DNA of 64,000 nucleotides, taken from contig CP136063.1 of the NCBI GenBank assembly GCA_032622095.1, positions 25,792,987 through 25,856,986 on the forward strand, in the 5' to 3' direction. The stretch is from Siphonodentalium dalli (taxonomy: Eukaryota; Mollusca; Scaphopoda; Gadilida; Siphonodentaliidae). This document shows, one piece after another, positions 12,972-23,798 of the stretch; the stretch's first letter is position 1, and the number at the start of each line of letters is the position of its first letter. The position numbers and the translations under genes were made by a program. A model generated the notes under the pieces. That model did not search any database. It was not told where the DNA came from and worked only from the letters and a program-made list of their open reading frames with translations.

Positions 12972-13410
12972 AGGTACTCAATCCAAATTAACCCTCGCAG
13001 ATTATTATTTCCTTAACTTCGGAGGTGAAAAATATTTGATTCAAGTCGAGGAACCCACAACATCAAAGCTCATAGTGATCAGATACCGATTTTTAAAATT
13101 TATCATTTAAATTTTTTAGTGGACCAGCAAACAGCAGACGAGAATACTTTTTCTGACCAAATTGCAGATGAAGATGGATAATTCTAAAATCAACTGTTTT
13201 TTTGTGTGTGTGTCAGATGTTTGACAAATCAGCAATATTCGTTGAGCAAAAAGTTGATAAATTGCAAGTTTTTGTCAATTTTATGCTATAATTGACTGCA
13301 GTTTTTTTTTTAGCAATTAATCGATTCTGTCAACTGAAGCGGCATTTCAAAAAATCTTCTTGTTGTTGGAATCTGATGATATGGGGACTATTGATTCGGA
13401 TTGAGGACCT
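12972..13410. mobile_element. TTAA-target MITE (AGGTACTC family), copy 2
   Basis: Orthologous to 7713-8153. TTAA is intact on both sides (12968-12971 and 13411-13414), which fixes the element boundaries. Confidence 0.85.
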
Positions 13411-13993
13411 TTAAGGGAAAAATATCTTTATTGGATAAATTTACATATAATACTGAATACATTTTTATGAAAACGGGTTACGTGGATGGGGCACAATGAC
13501 TCAATGAGACATAATTTATGGCCTGTGGTAGGATCCAACTTCAGTAGATGATAGGCACTTCAAAAATGAATGAGGTAATTTGCCAAATGACTATTGTTTT
13601 GGGGCTGGAGTGGATAAATATTTTAGATCAAACAAACTGATGTCATTGTGCAATAGTGATATGTTTGGTGTATTTCCTATATGGTTACTACTTAGGGGTA
13701 ACCCCTTCTGTGAAGTAGATGATAAGAAACAAGTATTAACGGTGGTCCCAGCTCGAGATTGCATGCTTGTTCGTGACTTTTGTGAGCTTTTATCGTACTC
13801 TCAGATGTCTAATCATTGTGATGGTCAACAATAGTGATAGCGGAGACCTAGACTGAAATTAACAATATTGATGGAAATTTAATTCTATTTAATTCTATTT
13901 CAATTTAATTCTATATATGTCTCTTTGCCAAAAATCTTAATGATCGTTGAGAATTTAATCTAAAATTACTAATCATGCGACACATGCTGACAC

Positions 13994-15016
13994 TAGGGTT
14001 GCCACGACTATGAGTTTTCATAATCGACTAATCGACCGCTATAGTCGACGGTTAGTTGTCATTCTGAGGCACCCACCCGTCATCGGCCACCTAAACTCAA
14101 ATTTACGCAGCGGGTATTTAAACGCCCTCCTCATCGCTATTGCCGCGGACGAGAATTGTTTTAAAAATCTGTCCAGTCAATCAATGTTACCCGTGAACAT
14201 GTATCGCGGTCACGGCGCCAAAACATGAAAGCATGCGGAATTGTCGCATACTTATTGAAAACGGACTATAGTTATGTTTGCAGAAAATCCCATTGTGCAG
14301 GCCTACCGATTGCGTCACCTGACACATTATTTTAGTTCTGTTATTCAAAGTGCATGCAACGCACCGTGCATATGCTTGCCATACGTGCAGTGCGGTAATG
14401 GGTTGAGGGGGTATATACGTTACCAAGTTGGAGAATGTAATGTATGTAGCACTAATAAGTGATGACACCAACTTGTTATTAACTGTCTAGTAACACTGAA
14501 CATTCCATGTCCCGCGAATTTTGTGACTTTGTCAATTATTATCAATAATGGTGAACGTTTTACAATATGAAATTTGAAAAAAAAACAAATATATAGATGA
14601 GTCCCATGCACGTCGTCCATTTTTGGATATGTTGATCGCTAATTACATATCCATAGGAAGATAGGTTTACATTTAAACATAATATATAAACAGTGGCAAG
14701 TCTGTAACACGACATCAAAGCCACACCGAACCCTTTGAAGATGACCGCCAAACGTTGGCTGCGTTATCAAAGGAAGCCGCATCAGAAGTGGCGACAGTAG
14801 GCTACAGGCTGTCGGGTGGTAAATTGTGCTACATACACTGTTAACTTTTACTTCTAGGCATGGTATTTGCGCATAGTACTGCTTAAATACACAACCATAC
14901 CCCACAGCACACCCCCCCCCCCCCAGTTTGGGCGATTAGTCGACGAAAGTAAATAACCGTCGACTACCACACCTGCCGAAGGTTAGTCGATTAATCGAAT
15001 AATCGTGGCAAGCCTA
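13994..15016. mobile_element. Non-autonomous hAT-type transposon, 1023 bp, copy 2 only
   Basis: TIRs are TAGGGTTGCCACGA (left) and, inverted, TAGGCTTGCCACGA (right), followed by subterminal TCGACTAATCGA-type repeats. The 8-bp TSD GCTGACAC lies at 13986-13993 and 15017-15024. Copy 1 has a single GCTGACAC at 8792-8799 with contiguous flanks. No transposase motif is visible in the interior. Confidence 0.92.
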
Positions 15017-16218
15017 GCTGACACTATTGGTTAATAGGCATCTGATAGTATATGAACATTTTAATAATTGCCCGGGAGGAATGGCATAGATACATAGATG
15101 TTCATGGCATGGTCTGAGAAAATGCTACTAGATTAAACATTTATATGATTGCCTCATTACTACATTAGTCATGTACATGTATAACTAGAAGGTCGTGACA
15201 GTTCAACTAAGTTGGCCTGGAATTATTATGTTTAGCATACATATTATTCCAATCCCAATGTGTCAAGTCGACAATAGCAAATACGCAGGGCTATATTTAA
15301 TAATTTTTCCACAAATAGCCAGTTAGCCACTAGTTAATATATATATGTTAGCCATGCTGATCAAGCTCCCGCTTTATGCTTAAGGTTTAAATCGAGAACA
15401 CAGTGTTAAAATCATGAATTATTTAATATGTGAGAATGCTAAAACTAATCACCGTGCAATATAATTATTAAATTTAACTTGATGTGTCCATCACAGGAAA
15501 CAGAATTCATACACACAGATGGAAAGTTGGCCCGGAAGCATATCCTCTCACCCGTCACTGCATGAACTATGCAGTGTGCCGAGACCAAGTGGGATTGGGA
15601 GATGTTCTTCTTTTCCTTCACCCAACAAGAAGATAAATGACTCACTTTGTTAGTCACCAATTCACTGGGCTTCACATGTTTGTTACATCTGTGTGTCGAG
15701 TCTGTCGACTGTAGATGGCTAGAATTGTATTTTGACCTGAGTCACATTCACAGTGAGTGGCTGAAGTCGTTGATAACTAAATTTAGTAATCTGTAATCAC
15801 TAAATTGACTAATACAATCCTAATATTATTAGATTAGTAAGCCACATGAACGCTTTCACCGATTACTGCGTCCACAAGTTCCAGCTACGCGCTACGTTCA
15901 TGACTGAACTATACTGTGTATAGTAAATCAGTCAGCTCTAAAATGTCCATTTTCTGATTTCCTTGACCCAAGTTGAGGTTTGACATGACAGTGTTAGATA
16001 TTAACAATTAAATTTACTATTTAGAGAAGTAGTTAGTAGATTGAACGATTTGCCGCTTGCAGTTGAAACTCTAAGTCTAAGTTCTAACCACTAAACCAGT
16101 CCAGGTGAAAACAGACTTAAAATTGAACAATAACAGAACAAGTCAAATCGCCGTGGTGAGCAGTCTGCACAGACCAGTCCACATTCCATTCCAGTGACCT
16201 TCATTTTCATATTTTTTT

Positions 16219-16287
16219 AAGGACGACCAGCTGGGCGCAGCCCAGCCGCGCATATGTTGCGCAGCAACATATGCGCAGGTCGTCCTT
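16219..16287. other. Perfect T-shaped three-way hairpin
   Basis: An outer 10-bp stem (16219-16228 with 16278-16287) encloses two arms. Arm 1 is a 7-bp stem (16230-16236 with 16240-16246). Arm 2 is a 13-bp stem (16248-16260 with 16264-16276). Both arms have a GCA triloop. Only A16229, C16247 and A16277 are unpaired. Such architecture resembles T-shaped terminal hairpins of some linear replicons, but function is unknown. Confidence 0.9.
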
Positions 16288-17443
16288 ATACTAAGTTCGC
16301 TTTCGAACATGGGCGCCGCCATCTTGAATTGGGAGCGCTGCCATCTTGGATTTGAGGGGCCGCCATCTTGAAACGTCATTGCTATTAAATTAAAACTACA
16401 AAATGTTACTTTTCATATAGCCAACATAACAGTATTCATTGCGTTAAGGCATTACATGGTTTATTCTTTGAACAATAATCATGACTTAAATCATAAATAT
16501 TGTCGACCGGACTCGGGTTGCTATGACATTCGGGAAATGTCGGAAATTTACGTAGGCTAAAACTGCAAATTTTCCTTAGCCACCTCGCGAAAACAACATA
16601 ATTCATATCGTAAATATCTTGAACGTTTATTATATAACTAAATAAACTTTTCTTTAGTTTAGTAAATTAGTAGAAGCATGTTCACGTAAACTGTTAGGTT
16701 ACGTCATATGTTGTATCCAAAGCGACGTCATATTGGCACGCGCATTTTCCCGCGAACGTTATTGACGTTTTGACAGGGACGCGACAAAGCACACAAAGCA
16801 GGCATAATGTTGGCATGGTTCGCATTAGGTTTGGTTGGGTTGAGTCGTTGACGTTGTTTCATAGTGCATGGCTCCGAGTCCGCGCTGGTATAAATGTAGC
16901 TCCATGCAATTGTAATCAAACTGATCAAATCCCAACCTATAAAATCACTATAGAATTTGTACAGGTACAAACAAAACATGTTCTTGGAAATTGAATGTTC
17001 TTCCTTACTTATATTCTAATGATTTGGGTTGTGATTTGAAACAAACAAACAACCCAAATTATGAGGGGGTAAACCCAAGTTCTCACTCATAATAACCCCA
17101 ATTTCCAACCAAGGCCAAGGGTTGTGGAGGCGAGTACAACTAATATTTCATCCAAATTGAGAATGGGCATAATGTGGCAGTCAAAAATATGGCCCCGGGG
17201 AGCCACGATCGAAAGGCTGGAAGATACATGTATGAGTACAATATGATAATTATGAGGTACAGACCCAATCTCCCTACCACAAGCAACCAACTTCGTGTAC
17301 GTAATTGGTTATAAGAAATATTTATAGTTAATTAAATCTTGACGTTCATATAAGTCAACACATTAGTCTGAGTATATAGTGCAGGTACGTCGTGACTGCA
17401 CGGTCGCCCTTTTTACATGGATTTCAATGCCATAATTTCTTGT
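16219..17443. mobile_element. 1.2-kb insertion of unknown type, copy 2 only
   Basis: Copy 1 reads ATATTTTTTTCAGTCACAG continuously (about 10608-10626). In copy 2 the T-run is followed at 16219 by AAGGACGACC, and homology resumes at CAGTCACAG near 17446. The left end is a perfect three-way hairpin. Near the right end GGTCGCCCTT is a 9/10 inverted match to AAGGACGACC, but about 40 bp further in than expected for a simple TIR. Three GCCATCTTG motifs lie near 16317-16375. Class unresolved; no coding gene seen. Confidence 0.6.
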
Positions 17444-18034
17444 TTCAGTCACAGATTCGTCATTGAGTTTCTTTCCGACTGACTGATTTTCACTTTGAAC
17501 ACAGTTCACTTCAACTTCAAAACAACTTAACATTAATACCAAGTTCAGAAGTTGTTGTTGTTATTCTTCTTCTTCTTTTGACTGCTTTGACTCTAAAGTC
17601 ATTCCAGTAATTGGCTCGTAGTGCTATCTTCGCTTGTGCTTTCTCGTTTGTTCTCAACGCTTACGTGCTGTGATACCGTTGTACATTTAAAATACGAGCG
17701 ATAACAATAACAAGCAATTCCATTTCCAATTTGGAGAAGACTGACGGACACGAGAGCGCCACCATTTTGTAACGAAATTACGTCATCATTTCCAACGTTG
17801 CTATGGCCTGCCAGGGGACGTAATATTCTAACTGTAACGGTACGGAATCTGGCGATGTTTGCCGAATGCTATGCGCCCGCGTCAGCTAAATCCACATTAA
17901 GCATTTAATTTTGAATAAGGTTGATTTTGTTTTTCAAATTTAATAGTGTTGCTATAGGGAGGCTGATCGAAGAAGAAAAATAAATTCGTTTTATTAATTT
18001 GACAATTCTATTCCAACATGGCGGCCACCATAGG

Positions 18035-18677
18035 TGACACTCCACAGTTTCGAATTATCAGTAGGGGGTAAATTTCTTAGAATAGAGTACCAGTGTTTTC
18101 TGTCACCATGGGTGTGGTATGTTTATTGAGAGAAGGTTAGTTATGAATTTGTGGATTTTTAGAGGATGTCTTTGAGTTTTGAAAAATATTGTTTCAGGTG
18201 ACCTTGACCCCACCAGTATGAAGTAGTAGCGATTTCTGCGAAACAGTGGCTCCAGACACCAGCGTGACATTTTAGCACCTAAAATTTGTCATCTGCATGA
18301 AAAATATTTTTTTTAAACTTACAGTGGTGAGAAGTTTGAAATGTTTTGATATTTTTGTGACGAAACAGTGTTCTTCCAAACAACATAGGCGGCTATACCA
18401 TAGATCTTCTGGTTTTTGTGTCCCACGAGCCTGAAAATCGCTTATTTTTGTCATTTTTGCATCAAAATTTCATTTTTCAGGCACACAATCAAGGGGCATA
18501 ACTCTTGCTACCCCCATTAAAATGACAATTCTGTACCAAAATCTTTAAGCCTAGTATGTGCTCAACCCAGGTATATATACATTGTATATGTGTTGTGGGA
18601 TCACATTTCTGTTATTTTTCATTGAATTGATGCCCCCTTATTTTTGCACCAATCCCTGCAGAAACTGTGGAGTGTCA
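18035..18677. mobile_element. 643-bp MITE with 17-bp perfect TIRs and 7-bp TSD
   Basis: TIR TGACACTCCACAGTTTC is perfect at both ends. The flanking CCATAGG lies at 18028-18034 and 18678-18684. Copy 1 has the uninterrupted site near 11170-11180. A 7-bp duplication is unusual and leaves the superfamily open. The interior is non-coding. Confidence 0.88.
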
Positions 18678-18891
18678 CCATAGGCCCCATAGGTCTGAAT
18701 CGCCCGGATGTAAAAACAATTTTTTCATGTTGATAGGGTATAGAAATTACTGACGTCACATACGTAATACCGTAAAACAACCCTTTTGGGTTGTGATTAT
18801 AGGTGGACCGGACCGTTTTGGACCGGTCCATGCATGTGTACCGGACCGGAATGGCCTGGACCAGACCGGTCCGGTCCGGTCCGCATCACTA

Positions 18892-20865
18892 CATACAATG
18901 GGCGAAATATGTTGATTTTAATGAGGGAACGGGTGCGTATATGTCAATTGATACATATTTTACACAAACAAAGACACGGTAGGCCTAATCATAATATTGG
19001 TCTGTTCTATCAATTATATATGCCCCGAGTTCAATTGGTGCAAATCAAACGCCGATAAATATTCTCGTGTGACAGAATGACTCCTTAAATTTGTGAATAA
19101 GATGAAGAATATTTATTAGATGTTATTTATTAAGTCAACCAAATAATATTATTCATTAGTTAGCGCCTATATATATATATATATATATATATATCCAGGA
19201 GATTGCTGTGCGGGTAGTATCATGATCACGCAAATTAAATCGCGGAAGTCCCCTAAAATGGGCGAAATATGTTGATTTTAATGAGGGAACGGGTGCGTAT
19301 ATTTCAATTGAAACGTATTTTAAACAAATACCGAAACGATCATTATAATAGTGTTTTATTATATCAGTTATTGGCCTATATGCGCCGAGTTCACTTGGTG
19401 GCAAGTTGGTGCAAATCAAACGACGATAAATATTCACTGCTAGCGCCTATATACGCTCCCGGAGATTGCTGCGCTGGTGTCCTGATCACGAAAATTAAAT
19501 CGCGGAGGTCCCCTAAAATGGGCGAAATATATATGTATTTCTATTTTTTGCGACTTCAATGGTTACATAATTATAGTACATGTAGGAAGGTATAGTTCAA
19601 GTATTTATCGGGAAAGAATAAAAAGCTAATATTATGAGTATTTTGGAGCGCAAACCGGCACGTAGCTTTAATCGTCAGACACGCGCATTACAATTAAACA
19701 TTCCCCTTCAATGTGGCTTTCCTCACAAAAAAACAAAAACAAAAATAATGGGGCTTTCCTCAAATGGCTTCGACCACGATTCTGACGATGGCGAGCTACT
19801 GAATAATATTATTTGATTGACTTAATAAATAACATCTAATAAATATTCTTCACATCTTATTCACAACTTTAAGGAGTCCTTCTGTCATACGAGGACATAT
19901 ATAGTGAATATTTTAATATCGCCGTTTGATTTGCACGAAGTGAACTCGGCGCATATATAATTGATAGAAAAAACACTGTTATGATGATTGTTTCTGTATT
20001 TGTTTAAAATACGTTTCAATTGACACATACGCACCCGTTCCCTCATTAAAATCTACATATTTCGCCCATTTTAGGGGACCTCCGCGATTTAATTTGCGTG
20101 ATCAGGATACCCGCGCAGCAATCTCCGGGAGTGTGTATATATATATATAGGCGGTAACTAATGAATAATATTATTTGGTTGACTTAATAAATAACATCTA
20201 ATAAATATTCTTCATCTTATTCACAACTTTAAGGAGTCCTTCTGGCACATGAGAATATTTATCGGCGCATATATATATAATTGATATAGAACAAGCCACT
20301 ATTATGATGACCGTGTCGTTATTTGTTTAAATTACGGATCAATTGACATATATATATACGCACCCGTTCCCTCATTAAAATCAACATATTTCGCTCCTTT
20401 TAGGGGACCTCGGAGATTTAATTTGCGTGATCAGGATACCCGCACAGCAATCTCCGGGAGTGTGTATATATATACACATATAGGCTAGCTAATGAATAAT
20501 ATTATTTGATTGACTTAATAAATAACATCTAATTATAATAAATATTCTTCACATCTTATTCACAACTTTAAGGAGTCCTTCTGGCATACGAGGACATATA
20601 TAGATCTATATAGTGAATATTTATCGCCGTTTGATTTGCACGAAGTGAACTCGGCGCATATATATATATATATAATTGATAGAAAAAAACATATATTATG
20701 ATGATTGTTTCGGTATTTGTTTAAAATACGTTTCAATTAACATATACGCACCCGTTCCCTCATTAAAATCTACCTATATCGCCCATTTTATAGGACCTCC
20801 GCGAAATCGGGGACCACCGCAAAGGGACTTCCGCAAATAGGGACCTACTGCAAATCGTCACACCG
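18892..20865. repeat. Cluster of ~300-bp units in opposing orientation
   Basis: Units contain GGGCGAAATATGTTGATTTT, ACGGGTGCGTAT, a GAGTTCA...GGTGCAAATCAAACG segment, ATTTATTAGATGTTATTTAT and CAGGAGATTGCTG. Two units run plus (about 18892-19256, 19257-19530) and three run minus (about 19805-20115, 20116-20420, 20460-20795), around a unique centre near 19530-19800. The locus can fold on itself. The units form the body of the foldback element ending at 20865. Confidence 0.8.
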
Positions 20866-20874
20866 GCGGAATGC

Positions 20875-22022
20875 TCGTACATACATAATACTGTCCAGTG
20901 CATTTATGGTTTCACCTCAAAAGAATAAGTTTATATGATTTCGTCGTCGTTGTTCAGGATATCCCTCATTTTTATTATATGTGGATTAAAATTAATATAA
21001 TACTTGTCCTGAGTTAATATCACTAACTCGCAGCCATTCTGGTTCCGTGGTTTCATAGATTCATCCAGCCCCGGTTCCGTGGTTTCGGAGCAACGGGTCA
21101 AAGTTTTGAGTAGCATTTCCATATATGGAGCTTTTGAATTATTCATAACTTCCATATGTGGAAAGTTAAGTAAACCCATGGAACCGGACCTGGTGGATCC
21201 AAAATAGATGGTCACTAAAAAGTGTACTCAGGCCCCAAATCGAATCGGGGGGGGGGGGGGGGGGGTGTTATCGGAAGATATATGTTGCATATCTTTTCCA
21301 CTTTATGGAAACAAATAATTCTTTTGCTAAATTATATGTTACTATGCCAATTTATTACATATGTAATAAAAATATTACCGAAAAAATTACTAACATACTT
21401 TTTAATAGCATTTTTACTTCGAAAACACACTAAAAAGTGTACTCGAAGCCGGAATGAGAAAAAGTGTACCCGAGTTAGATCTTGAATTTCATGCTTTACT
21501 ATCCACTTCACAAACACTAAATGTTGTACAATACTTTTAACAGGTTGTAGAAATATATTGGTGATATGAAATATATTATTTTATTCAGTGAAACATAATC
21601 AGTTCTCACATTTGTCGTGGTGTCAAAAAATGTCAGAATCACACCGCCGCACGTTGATAGCTGCGAGCAGTGTTTATAATTTAACACGCATAAGGTTTGC
21701 TTTCATATTCTCTTATACTTCCGTCGTCATAACTCGAAGTGGAATATGATCAATATTGTTATGCATGCTTGTTAAATATTTACCCAATAAAACGCATTAT
21801 GTATGTAACAAGTTTGAACTGTCGTGATTCGCCCTGTCGCCCTGTCGTTTGGTGTTATATAGTCACTCATATTACATTTTTTTTCACTAAAATGTGTTAA
21901 ATTTAATCTTTCGTTAGCAAAGTTGCTCTATATAAGACACCCAGTCGTCAGTATCAAGTACATGTATATTCAAATGTATTATACTGTTACAATGTCTGTG
22001 CCTATACATGTATATGACACAA
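20875..22022. other. Intergenic DNA with a poly-G tract
   Basis: A G-run occurs at about 21247-21265. ACTAAAAAGTGTACTC is repeated at about 21214 and 21429. No gene is recognised; the 94-residue minus frame at 20931-21215 has no identifiable motif. Confidence 0.5.
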
Positions 22023-22323
22023 GGAGCTAGAGATCCATTAGATTTCCGTGAAGTTATCGAGAATTTAAAGAATCCAACCTTAGAAAATGTTTCTGCGACG
22101 CCGCCATTAAAACCTCGAGGTGGTGAGATATTCAGTCCACCCAGAGCTTAGACTTGTTGTTGCAGACAAAGACATTCTAATTGAGTTAAATCGCCTCTTA
22201 GCAGCAGGTGGCGATGAGACAGTTGATATGTCGTACGATACTACCTTTAATCTTGGTGACTGTTTCGTTTCGGCATTGGTAGTGAAACACCTATTTTTCA
22301 AAACGAAAGATGTGCTTCCCTAA
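22023..22323 (+). pseudogene. Frameshifted fragment of a transposon-like protein
   Basis: One frame reads about 40 residues from 22023 and ends at a stop near 22150. The next frame carries on from about 22120 with HPELRLVVADKD and then SYDTTFNLGDCFVSALVV, stopping at 22321-22323. The D-T-T-F-N-L-G pattern resembles a catalytic-core segment of repetitive transposase-like proteins common in invertebrate genomes; I cannot name the family. No ends or TSD are visible. Both segments being in register apart from one shift suggests a decayed copy. Confidence 0.45.
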
Positions 22324-22329
22324 AATCCC

Positions 22330-22830
22330 TAAAATTTATCTTTATTATGTAATCTGCCACTGACATAATGGACGGTAGTTTCGATGTTTTAAAGTAACAC
22401 TTTTCCCGTAGAATATATTTAAAGCTGTTGCTGTTATTCTTGTCCTCCGATGTTCAGCAATGAGAACTCTAGCTGGTACTCCCAGCATAGTATAACTTAT
22501 AACGTATAAATTAATGAATAACACGTTTTATTTGTCAAAAACTTTAATAATATATAATCAAAGAACATAAAGACCATATAATTACTATTAACAATTTCGG
22601 GACAACCAGTCAGTGTTTATCGGGACGACCCGCCCCGAAAACAGCAGAAGGGCGGGTTGACTCAGGGGCAGGTAGTCCCGTTCCAAAAGAGAATACATGG
22701 TTGAAATATGTAAGTAAAAGTTATGTTTCGTTTTTTTTTTTATATTTATCACTCTCCACGAATCGGGTGACATAAGGTTATTTGTGTCACTCACATTTTA
22801 GTACATCCTGACAATATCGATCACTCCTCA
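22330..22830. other. Intergenic stretch, no feature recognised
   Basis: A+T-rich, with a short T-run at about 22732-22741. No gene or repeat seen. Confidence 0.5.
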
Positions 22831-22835
22831 AGAGT

Positions 22836-23068
22836 GACCATGAATGAGGCCGGTTTGGTCTGCAGATCGACCATGAATGAGGCCGGTTTGGTCTGCAGAT
22901 CGACCATGAATAAGGCCGGTTTGGTCTGCAGATCGACCATGAATGAGGCCGGTTTGGTCTGCAGATCGACCATGAATGAGGCCGGTTTGGTCTGCAGATC
23001 GACCATGAATGAGGCCGGTTTGGTCTGCAGATCGACCATGAATGAGGCCGGTTTGGTCTGCAGATCGG
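22836..23068. repeat. 33-bp minisatellite, 7 units
   Basis: The unit starts GACCATGAATGAGGCCGG and ends TTTGGTCTGCAGATC. Seven almost identical units differ at one base (GAATGAGG/GAATAAGG in unit 3). Because 33 is a multiple of three and the unit lacks stops in several frames, it creates spurious open frames on both strands. Near-identity implies recent expansion. Confidence 0.95.
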
Positions 23069-23460
23069 CATCATACTTCTTGTTCACTTCATGTCTGGAT
23101 CATAACTAACTCACAAACTGGGGACATATATCAGCTAGGGACGCGGAACACTGCATGACTTGAGGGTGAACACTCATCCACTCACGCCTCATGGATCATG
23201 AGTATAATCTCTTAAGATTTGAGCACTGGGATGTACATCACTCTAATCACTGATTGACCCAGATTGACCACGCAGAACCAATTTTGACAGGTCAAGTTGA
23301 TCCCAATCTGTAACCAGAATATTATTACGGTCTTGATAAAAGCCGAACACAACCGAACAAAACCGACATAAAGTTCATAGGAATGTGTATTCATTTTCAA
23401 AATATTACTATGCGAAGTTTGGCGGAGTTTGGGTCAGTAATAAGTGTCTTTTTAGATCTT
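23069..23460. other. Intergenic stretch, no feature recognised
   Basis: No gene found. GCCGAACACAA near 23341 resembles an arm of the palindrome at 23468-23535. Confidence 0.5.
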
Positions 23461-23467
23461 TTGTAAA

Positions 23468-23535
23468 ACTAATCCACGGCAGAAGTTTGTGTTCGGCATA
23501 GAAAAGCCGAACACAAACTTCTGCCGTGGATTAGT
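23468..23535. repeat. 68-bp perfect palindrome with 8-nt loop
   Basis: The left arm (starting ACTAATCCACGGCAG, ending TGTTCGGC) is matched by a right arm ending CTGCCGTGGATTAGT, separated by about 8 nt (ATAGAAAA). All arm positions I checked pair. Probably a foldback MITE remnant; no TSD identified. Confidence 0.9.
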
Positions 23536-23570
23536 CCATCTGCTGATAGGTGATAATTAATATGAATGCC

Positions 23571-23650
23571 GGCTGATTCGGACCCTGGCTCATACGGACA
23601 CTGGTTCATACGGACCCTGGCTTATACGGACCCCGGCTCATACGGACCTC
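23571..23650. repeat. Tandem CATACGGAC repeat, probable left end of a MULE
   Basis: Four to five units of about 18 bp carry GGCTCATACGGACCCT with variants. They sit beside a decayed MULE transposase, in the same arrangement as the subterminal array of the MULE at 2271-4575. No inverted partner was found to the right, so the element is one-ended. Confidence 0.65.
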
Positions 23651-23798
23651 AATTAAAATAAAATAAAATTTGTTTTATTCATTTAAATAAATTAAAATAC
23701 TGACAACATACAAACTGAAATAACAAAAATATGAATATAATGAGACACAACAAACGTGTAACAACGTTCCACCAGACGAACATTATTTACACTGGAGC

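Larger units (their letters stand above)
11736..18801 (+). repeat. Large direct duplication, copy 2
   Basis: Aligns segment by segment with 6122-11321 and is longer because of three insertions: 13994-15016, about 16219-17443 and 18035-18677. It lacks the copy-1 insertions at 6929-7274 and 9355-9769. A 192-bp loss relative to 8859-9050 has its breakpoints at a short shared CAT. Confidence 0.9.
5324..18891. mobile_element. 13.6-kb composite segment with hAT-like termini
   Basis: The left terminus TAGTGATGCGGACCGGACC and the right terminus GGTCCGGTCCGCATCACTA are inverted repeats followed by GGACCG-rich subterminal DNA (5324-5445 and 18803-18891). Flanking octamers are CCTACAAT (5316-5323) and CATACAAT (18892-18899), matching 7 of 8. 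Removing the segment and one octamer rejoins TCCCCTACAAT to GGGCGAAATATG, which restores the repeat unit seen intact at about 19243-19275. This strongly supports insertion. The interior holds a direct duplication and MITEs but no recognisable transposase. Moving as one unit is therefore unproven; it may have started smaller and grown after insertion. Confidence 0.7.
5243..20865. mobile_element. Foldback element of repeated units, split by a 13.6-kb insertion
   Basis: The left end GGGTGCGACGATTTGCAG (5243) and the right end, inverted CGGTGTGACGATTTGCAG (20865), are TIRs that continue for about 80 bp (AGGTCCCTATTTGCGGA...). They are flanked by near-identical 9-bp repeats GCGGAATAC (5234-5242) and GCGGAATGC (20866-20874). 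The element proper is 5243-5323 plus 18892-20865, about 2.05 kb; the remainder is a later insertion. A 9-bp TSD with G-rich TIRs suggests a MULE-type non-autonomous element, but no transposase is present. Confidence 0.7.

Noticed and set aside
22836-23068. CRISPR-like array
   Set aside because: Units are contiguous without spacers and the genome is eukaryotic.
22787-23109. Repetitive ORFs of 88-95 residues on both strands
   Set aside because: Produced by the stop-free 33-bp minisatellite unit.
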